From contig JAUIGL010000017.1 of assembly GCA_030430165.1 (NCBI GenBank), forward strand, positions 1-64,000: DNA of 64,000 nucleotides, given 5' to 3'. A program made the translations under genes and the position numbers. The DNA is from a bacterium. GTDB taxonomy: Bacteria > Desulfobacterota > Binatia > HRBIN30 > CADEER01. Positions 9,396 to 17,090 of this stretch are shown piece after piece (the first letter of the stretch is position 1; every line of letters begins with the position of its first letter). The notes beneath the pieces were generated by a model that ran no database searches, was not told where the DNA came from, and was given only the letters and a program-made list of their open reading frames with translations.

Positions 9396-10079
9396 CTATG
9401 GTTTCGAGATCCCGAATTGCTCGGCGATCGCCGGGTCGTTGCCGTCGAACGCGGTCGTCGTTTCCTCCGACAGATCTCTTCCGGCGAAGCGGTAGCGGCT
9501 GCGGGTGGGAACGAGGAATTTCCCGAGGCGGCGGTGCTCGTAGTACTCGGCGACGATCAGGCCGCTGCCGTAGGGCGCCATCTCGATCGGTCCGGATGCC
9601 CGGATCAGCCGCGACTGGATGTCGAAGGCCAGTCGGTACTCGGAGCCATCGGCGAGCCGAACCAGCAGCCTCTGCTCGGTCGCGCTCGCCGGACGCTGCG
9701 GTATGATGCGAGCGTTGGCATCGGGCGTGCACAGGAAGTCGAGGTTGGTGATGGCGTTCCACAGGGCGTGTGAGCGCAGCGGTGCGGCTCCGGAGGAGTC
9801 GACGCCGACGACGGTGTCGCCTACGCTGGCGCGCATGGTGTGGCCATCCCACGAGTAGTGGTCGGGCTGGTCGCTGGTGTGGATGGTCCACCGATAGAAG
9901 TCGGGAAGATGGAACGCGTATTCGAACTGCCACGTGCCGGGGAAACCGATGTAGACCTCGGCTCTGACGATTCTGCGGAAGCTGGTCAGCGGCCCGCCGC
10001 GCACCTCGATCGCGCGCGCGAGCACGGGGTGGCAGCCCGCGTCGGCGATCTCGCGGTCGGCGGTGGCGCCGCACCCCAT
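9396..10079 (-). CDS. Hypothetical exported/lipoprotein-like protein with uncertain start
   Basis: A coding frame on the minus strand ends at 9396, convergent with the AstE-like gene. The product (227 residues from ATG at 10079) has beta-rich segments such as VRAEVYIGFPGTWQFEYAFHLPDFYRWTIHTSDQPDHYSW (shown here only as VYIGFPGTWQFEYAF and FYRWTIHTSDQPDHYSW) and GSEYRLAFDIQSRLIRASGP. This pattern resembles LolA/outer-membrane lipoprotein-sorting folds but no family was identified. The ATG at 10079 reads MGCGAT, and the frame upstream encodes a convincing lipoprotein signal (STLAALLLGALAMGC) for which no ATG, GTG or TTG start exists in frame before the frame enters the divergent gene. Either a rare start codon is used or the signal is fortuitous. 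Confidence 0.6.
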   Translation of the reverse strand: MGCGATADREIADAGCHPVLARAIEVRGGPLTSFRRIVRAEVYIGFPGTWQFEYAFHLPDFYRWTIHTSDQPDHYSWDGHTMRASVGDTVVGVDSSGAAPLRSHALWNAITNLDFLCTPDANARIIPQRPASATEQRLLVRLADGSEYRLAFDIQSRLIRASGPIEMAPYGSGLIVAEYYEHRRLGKFLVPTRSRYRFAGRDLSEETTTAFDGNDPAIAEQFGISKP

Positions 10080-10133
10080 GGCGAGCGCGCCGAGCAGCAG
10101 CGCAGCGAGGGTGCTCCGCGCCGGGTTGTGTGG

Positions 10134-11048
10134 ATGCTGGTAGCCTGGGCGGTGATCGCCAGCGGTTGCGCTGCGGTTCCCGACACGCCGCCGCCGGCGG
10201 TCGACGCGGCGGCGCCGACCTGGATCGAGCGTTCGTTCGAAATCCGCGGCGGATTCATCCGCGGCACCCTTCTCGTTCCCGAGGGGGCGTCCGCCGACCA
10301 GCCGCGCCCAGCAGTCGTCAACCCAGTCGTTCCCGACGAAGCGTTGACCGCGCGCGGGTTTGTCGTCGCCCGTTATCGGCTCGATTGGAGTGTGTTGGCC
10401 CCGGAGCGGCCAGCGCGCGAGACGGCGTCGAGTGGCAAGCCGCCGGCGGCCGGCGGGAAAACAGTCGGCGTATGGTTGCTGGCGTCGCCGAGCGCCGACG
10501 TGATCGGTCAGAGCTACTTCCGACTCATCTCGAGCGACGGCGCTGCCGCGGTGGAAGTCGTCGACTATCTGCGCGAGCTTGCCTACGTCGACGGGGAACG
10601 GATTGGGATCGCCGGTGTCTCGACCAACGGCTTCAAGGTCTACGCTGCGCTGATGGCCGGCGCCCGCCTGCGCGCCGCGGTGATCGTCGGTGCCTGCGCC
10701 GACTACCATTCCTTCCTCGCCGATTCGCCGGTGGCGCTCGGCGGGGCCGCACTCGAGCTCGACCCCGAGTACGAGCGCTGGTTGAGCGCGCACGAGGCGG
10801 TTCGCCAGGTCGATCGCTTCACCGGCACCGCGTTGCTGCTGGTCAACGGCGGCCGCGATCACGTGATCCCCAACCACTGCGTCGACGGCTCGATCCCGAC
10901 TCTGCGCCAGGCGTACGCGCGCGCCGGCGGCGCCGAGCGCATTCGCCAGTCTTGGTGGCCCAAGGCGACGCACAACGAGTTGGTCGCGGTCGCCACCGAG
11001 GACATCCTCGCCTGGTGGGATCGCTGGCTGGCGTCGCCGGCGGATTGA
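10134..11048 (+). CDS. Alpha/beta-hydrolase lipoprotein (acyl-CoA thioester hydrolase/BAAT-C-like)
   Basis: A 304-residue predicted lipoprotein: MLVAWAVIASGC is a short signal with lipobox IASGC, putting the lipidated Cys at residue 12. The rest is an alpha/beta-hydrolase: nucleophile elbow GIAGVSTNGFKVY (Ser in GVSTNG), acidic residue in NGGRDHVIP and catalytic His in KATHNELV. The overall layout resembles the BAAT C-terminal/dienelactone-hydrolase-like group that acts on thioesters or esters; the substrate is unknown. GTG at 10128 is an alternative start. It is divergent from the hypothetical gene at 9396-10079, with only about 54 bp between starts, and convergent with the Lon-like protease gene. 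Confidence 0.75.
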   Translation: MLVAWAVIASGCAAVPDTPPPAVDAAAPTWIERSFEIRGGFIRGTLLVPEGASADQPRPAVVNPVVPDEALTARGFVVARYRLDWSVLAPERPARETASSGKPPAAGGKTVGVWLLASPSADVIGQSYFRLISSDGAAAVEVVDYLRELAYVDGERIGIAGVSTNGFKVYAALMAGARLRAAVIVGACADYHSFLADSPVALGGAALELDPEYERWLSAHEAVRQVDRFTGTALLLVNGGRDHVIPNHCVDGSIPTLRQAYARAGGAERIRQSWWPKATHNELVAVATEDILAWWDRWLASPAD

Positions 11049-11076
11049 GGGCGGTCGGGCTCCGGTCGGCCCCCCC

Positions 11077-13545
11077 TCAGGTGGGATCACGGTCCGGCTC
11101 CGACTCTGCCTCTTCGTCCTCCCCGGCAGCGCCCAGGTCGTCACTCGCGTCGGCCGCGCCGTTACCCGGCTTGCGCCGCTTGAGGGCGTCGCCGAAGGCG
11201 GTCAGCTGCTCGGCCGCGGCGTGGTGCACCGTGCCGGCTTCGTCGATCGTCCCGGCGCGGATCCCGGTGAGCAGCTCGAGACCCTGGTCGATCGTTTCGA
11301 TCGGGTAGATCGAGAAGGTGCCGGCGGCGATCGCGTCCATCAGCGCGCGGTCGGGAAGCAGTTGGTCGACGTTGCTCTTGGGCAGGATCACCCCTTGTTT
11401 CCCGGTCAGGCCGATTGCTTCACAGGTGCGGAAGAAGCCCTCGACTTTCTCGGTCACACCGCCGACCGGCTGGACGTCGCCGAACTGGTTGACGCTGCCG
11501 GTGACCGCGAGGTCCTGGCGCAGCGGAACTCGGCTGAGCGACGAGATGATTGCGAAGAGGTCGGCGGCGGACGCGCTGTCACCGTCGATCGGTGAGTACG
11601 ATTGCTCGAAGGCGAGACTCGCCGAGAGGCTCAGCGGCGCGGATTGCGCGTAGACGTGGCGCAGGTAGCCGCTGATGATGAGCACACCCTTGTCGTAGGT
11701 CTTGCCGCTGAGCTTGGCCTCGCGGTCGATGGCGATGACACCGTGCGCGCCGGGCGAGGTGACGGCGGTGATACGGCTCGGCCGGCCGAAGCGGTAACCG
11801 CCGAGCCCGAGCACGGCGAGCCCGTTGACCTGCCCGATTCGCGATCCGTCGACGTCGACCAGGAGGGTGCGGTCGCGGATCATCTCGCGGATCTTGGTTT
11901 CGGTTCGGCTGTTGTGGAAGTCGCGCTGCCGCGCCGTTTCGTCGATGTCCGAGCTCTCGATCCTGTCGTGGCCAGCCTTGCCCGCCCAGTAGCTCGCCTC
12001 GCGCAGGAGATCGCCGAGCTCGTCCCACTGCGTCGGCAGCTTGCGTCGGTCGCCGACCGAGCGCGCCGCCTGCTCGAGGATGGCGGGCCGGGCGCCGGGG
12101 TCGAGTGGGAGCAGTCCCTCCTCGCGCACGATTCGCTCGATTTGCGCCGCGATCGACGCGTGATTCTGCCCGGCATCGGTCTCGCGACCGAAGTCGGCGC
12201 GCACCTTGAAGATCTCGCGGAACTCGTCGTCGTAGGCGAAGAGCAGCTGGAACAGATAGTCGGGTCCGGTGAGCACGACGCGGGTGCTGATCGCGGTCGG
12301 CTCTGGTTTTACGGTCGACGCGGTGAACATGGCGAACGGGTCGTAGGTCTCGATCTCGACCTCGTCGCGCTTGAGGCACTCCTTGAGCGCTCGCCAGACG
12401 AGCGGTTCCGACAGCAGGTCGCGCAGGTTGATGACCAGGCAGCCGCCGCTGGCGCGCAACAGCGAGCCGGCGGTCACGCGGGTGAAGTTGCTGACCAGCT
12501 TGCCCTGGCGGTCGACCACTCGCTCGATCGCGCCGAACAGATTGCGGTAGGTCGGCCACGGCTCGACCAGCACGGGCGGACTCTTCGCGTCGCCGTTGTC
12601 GACCAGCACGTTCACCTCGTAGTTGGTGCGTGCGTCTTCGCGCGGGGCGAACATCGCGAACGGCATCGGCTGTGGCGGCGCCTCCTGGAAGATCTGGAGA
12701 TTGTCGAGCAAGTCGTCGGCAAGCTCGCGCAAGTAGTGGCTGACCTCGGTGCTGTCGTAGCGCTGGTCGATTTCGTCGATCAGCGGGCGGATCGCCTCCG
12801 CCGCGACGCGCCGCTCGGCCTGCCTGACGCCGCGGCTGAGTTGGCGTACCAGCGCGGTCTGGCGCCGCATCACCGATTTGACCTCGCGCATCAGCTTGCG
12901 TCGTCGCTCACGCTGTTCTGCCAGGCCCTGTTCGCCGAGCGCCTCGAGCTCCTCCTGGGTCATCGGTTTGCCGTCTTTGATCGGGATGAAGCCTATGTCG
13001 CCCGACGAGTCGAGTTGCAGCGCGAACCCCGCCTCGGCCGCCTGCTTGGTGAGTTGGCGCTGGATCTCCTCTCCCTCGCGACCGTAGCGTTCGGTGAGCG
13101 ATTCCTTCTCCTCCTCGAAGGTCTCGCCGCGGAACGTCTTGGGCAGGTCCGATTCGAGATCCTCGATGAGGTCGTGGATGTCTTTGCGCAGCTGGCAACC
13201 GGCGCCCGCCGGGAGGTCGAGAGCCTTCGGTCGGTCGGGGTTGCTGAAGTTGTGGACCAGAACGCGATCCCCGGGGATCGGCTTGTCGGCGAGAAAGCCG
13301 CGGATCAGATCGGCGAGCTCGCGCTCGCGGTGAGTTCCCTCCAGGCCGCAGGCGTAGATGTTGTACCCCGAGTGGTCGATCGCCAAGCCCATCTCGATCG
13401 CGCCGAGGGCTCGCTCCTGGCCCTGCCAAGCGTCTTGTGCCGGCTCTGCCGCCGGAGCCTTGGTCTCGGGCGCGACGTAGGCCAGCTCTTCCGCCGACAG
13501 CGGCTGTGGTGCCGGCGCCGGCTGTAGGGCGCGCTCGTCGCTCAT
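11077..13545 (-). CDS. Lon-like ATP-dependent serine protease (AAA_32/LonB-type)
   Basis: An 822-residue Lon-family protease of the single-gene AAA_32 type, distinct from classical LonA because it lacks the LON substrate-binding N-domain. The C-terminal protease domain has the Ser-Lys dyad: Ser657 in DGDSASAADLFAI and Lys700 in GGVTEKVEGF, exactly 43 residues apart as in E. coli Lon (679/722). The ATPase part is divergent: the usual Walker A is replaced by ACGLEGTHRERELADL (about residues 64-79) with no GK(S/T). The middle contains charged coiled-coil-like helices (about 180-290) forming the inserted domain. The ATG at 13545 overlaps the TGA of the Hsp20 gene (ATGA), so chaperone and protease are translationally coupled, implying shared stress-induced protein quality control. 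Confidence 0.9.
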   Translation of the reverse strand: MSDERALQPAPAPQPLSAEELAYVAPETKAPAAEPAQDAWQGQERALGAIEMGLAIDHSGYNIYACGLEGTHRERELADLIRGFLADKPIPGDRVLVHNFSNPDRPKALDLPAGAGCQLRKDIHDLIEDLESDLPKTFRGETFEEEKESLTERYGREGEEIQRQLTKQAAEAGFALQLDSSGDIGFIPIKDGKPMTQEELEALGEQGLAEQRERRRKLMREVKSVMRRQTALVRQLSRGVRQAERRVAAEAIRPLIDEIDQRYDSTEVSHYLRELADDLLDNLQIFQEAPPQPMPFAMFAPREDARTNYEVNVLVDNGDAKSPPVLVEPWPTYRNLFGAIERVVDRQGKLVSNFTRVTAGSLLRASGGCLVINLRDLLSEPLVWRALKECLKRDEVEIETYDPFAMFTASTVKPEPTAISTRVVLTGPDYLFQLLFAYDDEFREIFKVRADFGRETDAGQNHASIAAQIERIVREEGLLPLDPGARPAILEQAARSVGDRRKLPTQWDELGDLLREASYWAGKAGHDRIESSDIDETARQRDFHNSRTETKIREMIRDRTLLVDVDGSRIGQVNGLAVLGLGGYRFGRPSRITAVTSPGAHGVIAIDREAKLSGKTYDKGVLIISGYLRHVYAQSAPLSLSASLAFEQSYSPIDGDSASAADLFAIISSLSRVPLRQDLAVTGSVNQFGDVQPVGGVTEKVEGFFRTCEAIGLTGKQGVILPKSNVDQLLPDRALMDAIAAGTFSIYPIETIDQGLELLTGIRAGTIDEAGTVHHAAAEQLTAFGDALKRRKPGNGAADASDDLGAAGEDEEAESEPDRDPT

Positions 13546-13868
13546 CCCGGCCCCCGCCGCATGGTGACGCGGACGCGCAGAATCGCTCCCTCGAAATGCG
13601 CTTCGACCGTGTCGACGTCGCCGTTGGGCGGCAGGGCGAAGTCGCGCTCGACGCGCTCGCGGTCCGCTCCGGTGCCGGACTCGACGACGACGTGGAGGGT
13701 TCGATTGAAAACGGCGACCTGTACGCCGCGGTGACGATTCATCGGAGCTGGCAGCTGCACCTCGAAGAAGCGTTGGTCGGACTGAGCGCGGCCCGGGCCG
13801 CGCCACCGGTTCTCGACCAGGTCGCGAAACAGCTGCTCGATCTCCGGCAGAACGTTTCGTTGAGCCAT
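13542..13868 (-). CDS. Small heat-shock protein (Hsp20/alpha-crystallin family)
   Basis: A 108-residue protein consisting mostly of an alpha-crystallin domain: ENRWRGPGRAQSDQRFFEVQLPAPM, the strand GVQVAVFNRTLHVVVES, then a REFALPPNGDVDTVEAHFEGAILRVRV-like segment (REVERDFALPPNGDVDTVEA in this protein). It lacks the long N-terminal arm of larger Hsp20s and ends with MRRGPG rather than an IXI tail, so it may form small oligomers. Hsp20 proteins hold unfolding clients for refolding or degradation; coupling to the Lon-like protease by a 4-bp overlap suggests hand-off to degradation. GAGGAG lies about 12 nt before the ATG. Start is fixed by the MAQRNVLPEIEQLFRDLVENR family-like N-terminus. Confidence 0.85.
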   Translation of the reverse strand: MAQRNVLPEIEQLFRDLVENRWRGPGRAQSDQRFFEVQLPAPMNRHRGVQVAVFNRTLHVVVESGTGADRERVERDFALPPNGDVDTVEAHFEGAILRVRVTMRRGPG

Positions 13869-14058
13869 CTTGGTGGAAAACTCCTCGATCGCTGGCGCGC
13901 AAATAGTGTGCCGGCCGATCGGTCACACCCTCTCGCGACAATCTGCGGAATGCTTCTCGGGATCGAGAATCGCGGCGCGGCTCATCCGTATCGCCTGCGC
14001 GTCGGCTCGTCCAGAAGTGGGCGGATTGGTTGTTTCATTGGCCGCCCTGACACAGCGA

Positions 14059-14194
14059 ATCCCCCCTCCTTACCAAGGAGGGGGTCAGGGGGCGGCAGGG
14101 GGAGGTCGCGCGGCGACGCATGGAGCTTCCTTCGTGTGGTCGATCGCTCTTGGGTCGACCCCCCTGAAGTCCCCCCTTGGCAAGGGGGGACGGG
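14059..14194 (-). repeat. Two-hairpin palindromic intergenic repeat, copy 2 (inverted relative to copy 1)
   Basis: This lies in the 390-bp space upstream of the hsp20-like gene. On the minus strand it reads, in order, the CCCCCCTTGCCAAGGGGGG hairpin, ACTTCAGGGGGGTCGACC, a spacer of about 50 bp, CGACCTCCCCCTG, and the CCCCCTCCTTGGTAAGGAGG hairpin. This matches copy 1 at 4399-4486 in order and in the conserved linker words, but has a longer internal spacer. The rest of 13869-14259 shows no gene. Confidence 0.7.
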
Positions 14195-14259
14195 CTGCGG
14201 AGTTGACCGCAAGGCCCGGTCGAGCGAGGGTGCTCGACCGATTCGATGGAGAATGACCG

Positions 14260-15684
14260 GTGAGTGAGACCAAGGTGCAGCATGCATTCGCGGACGACGT
14301 CCTCGACGATCGCGACGCCGTTGCGATCGCCGATCTGATCGCCCGCAAGGAAGTATCGGCGAAGGAAGTGACCGAGGCGGCGATCGCGCGGGCGCAGCTG
14401 GTAGCGCCGTCGTTGAACTCGATCGTCGTCGACCGCTTCGAGCTGGCGCTGCGCGACGCCGAGGCGATGCCCGGCGACGGTGCCTTCGCCGGTGTGCCGA
14501 CGTTTCTCAAGGACAATACCGATCTCACCGGGTTGGCGACGGACCACGGCTCCGACGCGGTGCGTTCCAAGCCGGCGGATCACGACGGGATCTATGCCAA
14601 GCAGTACATGGCGCAGGGGTTCGTCTGCCTCGGCAAGAGCTCGCTACCCGAGTTCGGCCTCAACGCCAGCACCGAGTTCGCGCTGCGCGAGCCGACTCGC
14701 AACCCCTGGCACACCGACTACTCGCCCGGGGCGTCGTCGGGTGGCTCGGCGGCGATGGTTGCCGCGGGCGTCGTGCCGATCGCGCACGCCAACGACGGCG
14801 GCGGGTCGATTCGCATCCCCGCGGCCTGCTGCGGTCTGGTTGGCCTCAAGCCGAGCCGCGGCCGCCACGTCATCCCCGAAGCGGGCCAGGCGATGCCGAT
14901 CGATCTGATCAGCGAGGGCGTCGTGACCCGCACCGTGCGCGACACCGCGCATTTCCACGCTGCCGGCGAGCGCTACTATCGCAATGCGCAGCTGCCGGAG
15001 CTCGGTCTGGTCGAAGGCCCGGGCAAACGCGGCTTGCGGATCGGCGTGGTCGTCGATTCGATCACCGGGACTGCCACCGACGCCGAGACCCGCGCCGCGG
15101 TGGAGGCGATTGCCGCGTTGCTGTCGGACCAGGGGCATCGCGTCGAGTCGGTGCCGATTCCCGTACCCGCCAGCTTTCAGGACGACTTCCTCGTCTACTG
15201 GGGGCTGTTGGCGTTCTCGCTCCGCTTCGGCGGCAAGCGGATCGTCGATGCCAGCTTCGACTCCTCGAAGCTCGACGGGCTGACCAGCGGCCTGAGTCGC
15301 CATTTCATGCGCAACGCCTACCGGCTGCCGCTGGCGTTGTATCGCTTGCAGCGCTGCCGGCGAGACTCGGCGAGGTTTTTCGCGAGTTACGACGCGCTTC
15401 TGTCGCCGGTTCTGGCGCACACCACGCCGCGCCTCGGCCACCTGAGCCCGACGATTCCGTACGAAGAGTTGATCGACCGCCTGACCCGCTATGTCGCCTT
15501 CACGCCGCTTTCGAACGTCACCGGAGACCCGGCAATTTCTCTACCGGCGTCGCGCACTGCGGACGGTCTACCGATCGCGATTCAACTGACCGCGGGGTAC
15601 GGGCAAGAGCGCACCTTGCTCGAGCTCGCCTACGAGATCGAAGCCGAGCGACCCTGGGCGCGGATCCAGGACCACGCGGGCTAG
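14260..15684 (+). CDS. Amidase-signature family amidase
   Basis: A 474-residue amidase-signature enzyme (GatA/fatty-acid-amide-hydrolase-like fold) that hydrolyses a C-N amide bond. The catalytic Ser-cisSer-Lys triad is visible: Lys84 in PTFLKDN, cis-Ser160 in SPGASSGGSAAMVAAG and nucleophile Ser183 in NDGGGSIRIPAACCGLVGLKPSRGR (here shown as GGGSIRIPAACCGLVG). There is no signal peptide, so it is cytosolic. No gatB or gatC gene is adjacent, so it is a stand-alone amidase rather than the Glu-tRNA amidotransferase subunit. The start is a GTG at 14260 (MSETKVQHAF). It stands alone between two intergenic repeat regions. Confidence 0.92.
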   Translation: MSETKVQHAFADDVLDDRDAVAIADLIARKEVSAKEVTEAAIARAQLVAPSLNSIVVDRFELALRDAEAMPGDGAFAGVPTFLKDNTDLTGLATDHGSDAVRSKPADHDGIYAKQYMAQGFVCLGKSSLPEFGLNASTEFALREPTRNPWHTDYSPGASSGGSAAMVAAGVVPIAHANDGGGSIRIPAACCGLVGLKPSRGRHVIPEAGQAMPIDLISEGVVTRTVRDTAHFHAAGERYYRNAQLPELGLVEGPGKRGLRIGVVVDSITGTATDAETRAAVEAIAALLSDQGHRVESVPIPVPASFQDDFLVYWGLLAFSLRFGGKRIVDASFDSSKLDGLTSGLSRHFMRNAYRLPLALYRLQRCRRDSARFFASYDALLSPVLAHTTPRLGHLSPTIPYEELIDRLTRYVAFTPLSNVTGDPAISLPASRTADGLPIAIQLTAGYGQERTLLELAYEIEAERPWARIQDHAG

Positions 15685-15699
15685 TCGAAAAGAACAGAA

Positions 15700-15806
15700 A
15701 ACACGGATGAACACGGTTGGACACTGTGACTCGAGGTACCCCTCGGCCACTCCCTTTCCGTGTCCATCCGTGTTCCCGTGTCCATCCGTGTTCATCCGTG
15801 GTCTCG
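15700..15806. repeat. Imperfect short-repeat cluster with GTGTCCATCCGTGTT-like units
   Basis: The intergenic space between the convergent amidase and sulfotransferase genes is filled by direct and inverted copies of a short word: CACGGATGAACACGG near 15702, then CCGTGTCCATCCGTGTTC (15767) , CCGTGTCCATCCGTGTTC (15778) and ATCCGTGGTC (15796). A related word, GTTCATCCGTGTCAATCAG, occurs near 61708. Such low-complexity ATCCGTGTTCATCCGTGG repeats are common intergenic filler in several environmental lineages; no function is evident. Confidence 0.6.
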
Positions 15807-15814
15807 TTTCGACG

Positions 15815-17074
15815 CTAACTCTCAGCGCGGACCGGAAAACGCTCGAAGTAGAATGCGAAGCGCCGGCGCAGCGCTGCCGGATCGAGGCCGAAGTCGGCTT
15901 GTAGGTCGTAAACGATGCGCCCGTGCTTGCCGCGCGGGTTTTCCTCCATGTAGCGGCTGAGCTGGGTGCGTGCCGCGTCGGTCATAGGCAAATCGGCTTG
16001 GGCGTAGATTTGCTCGACCATGCCGACGTCGTCGGCCATGAACTCGTGGAAGGGGACGTCGATGACCTGGTCTGGCGGTAATGCGTCGCGGTCGCGGGCG
16101 CAGGCGCGCAGCAGCTTCTCCACCCGGTCGACCCAGTATGCGGCCACCGCCGGCGGGTCGACTCGAGTGCGGCGGATGCGGTCGCCGTAGGCCAGCATGG
16201 TCACTGCCGACGCGATCACCGCGACCGGATCGCGGTGCGGGATCGCCACGGTGGCGTCGGGGAACACCGCCAGCAGCGGACGCAGCTGCTCCATGTGCTG
16301 GGGCGACTTGAGCACCCAGCGGTTGGGCCCTCGCATCCACTGCAGGGCCTTGAGCACCCGCTTCATGTATTCGTAGTGCGGAGTTTGGTCGAGCTGCAAG
16401 TAGTAGTCGCGCCAGCGCGGCACGGTGGCGATCCACTCCGGCTGGTACGAGGCGAAGTCGAGGTTCTCGACCTCGATCTCCTCGTGCACGTGCTCCGGCG
16501 TCATGTCGTGCATGTTCTTGAGCAGCGGAGACAGGAGGATCTGTTGCTCGTATGCCTTGCGACAGCGGGCCAGTCGCGGGTCGACGCCGTCCTCGCCCGG
16601 TTGCTCGCCGGGATCGGGAATCGGTTCGACCGATTCCCAGTACGGCAGCGAGCGCAGCCTTCGATCGGCGGCGATCAGGTTCAACAGATGGGTCGTGCCC
16701 GAGCGCGGCAATCCGGCGATGATGATCGGCCGGCTGATCTCGATCTCGTCGATCTCCGGGTGTCGCTTGATCAGGTCTTCGAAGCGCAATCGGTTGGCCG
16801 CGTAGCGCACGCAGTCGCGCCAACAGCCGATGCGACCGATCGGGTTGAGCTCGGCGTCTTCGTCGAACGCCTGTAGCCAGATGGCGAGGCGCTCGCGGAA
16901 GTCGGCGTCGCCGAAGTCGGCGAGACCCGTCTGCCGCATCGCCGCTTCGAGTACCGCGTCCTCGGTGAAGACGACCGGTGGCATCTGCGCGACGGTGTCG
17001 AGCGCGGCGCGCTGGATGTCGGTGAGGCGCGGCGCGGCGAGGTCGTCGATGCGGATGTCGGCGGGACGGCTCAT
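15815..17074 (-). CDS. Sulfotransferase-family protein (PAPS-dependent)
   Basis: A 419-residue cytosolic sulfotransferase of the Sulfotransfer_3 type. The 5'-phosphosulfate-binding loop IIIAGLPRSGTTHLL is at about residues 117-131, and the 3'-phosphate region is the VLKSPQHMEQLRPLLAVFPDATVAIPHRDP stretch near residue 255 (KSPQH and PHRDPVAV words). An N-terminal helical domain of about 100 residues precedes the fold, as in bacterial members that sulfate lipids or small molecules. The gene starts 16 bp downstream of the epoxide-hydrolase stop, so the two form an operon, suggesting sequential action on one lipophilic substrate (epoxide opened to a diol, then sulfated). That coupling is an inference. 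Confidence 0.88.
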   Translation of the reverse strand: MSRPADIRIDDLAAPRLTDIQRAALDTVAQMPPVVFTEDAVLEAAMRQTGLADFGDADFRERLAIWLQAFDEDAELNPIGRIGCWRDCVRYAANRLRFEDLIKRHPEIDEIEISRPIIIAGLPRSGTTHLLNLIAADRRLRSLPYWESVEPIPDPGEQPGEDGVDPRLARCRKAYEQQILLSPLLKNMHDMTPEHVHEEIEVENLDFASYQPEWIATVPRWRDYYLQLDQTPHYEYMKRVLKALQWMRGPNRWVLKSPQHMEQLRPLLAVFPDATVAIPHRDPVAVIASAVTMLAYGDRIRRTRVDPPAVAAYWVDRVEKLLRACARDRDALPPDQVIDVPFHEFMADDVGMVEQIYAQADLPMTDAARTQLSRYMEENPRGKHGRIVYDLQADFGLDPAALRRRFAFYFERFPVRAES

Positions 17075-17090
17075 CTAGCGACCGCGGCGA

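Noticed and set aside
11602-13527. Plus-strand open frame of about 640 codons opposite the Lon-like gene.
   Set aside because: Leu/Ala/Arg/Val-rich with no recognisable domain; the minus-strand frame has the Ser-Lys dyad with exact Lon spacing.
15700-15806. The ATCCGTGTTC repeat cluster as a possible CRISPR.
   Set aside because: Units are about 11 bp apart, imperfect and overlapping, with no spacers of constant length.
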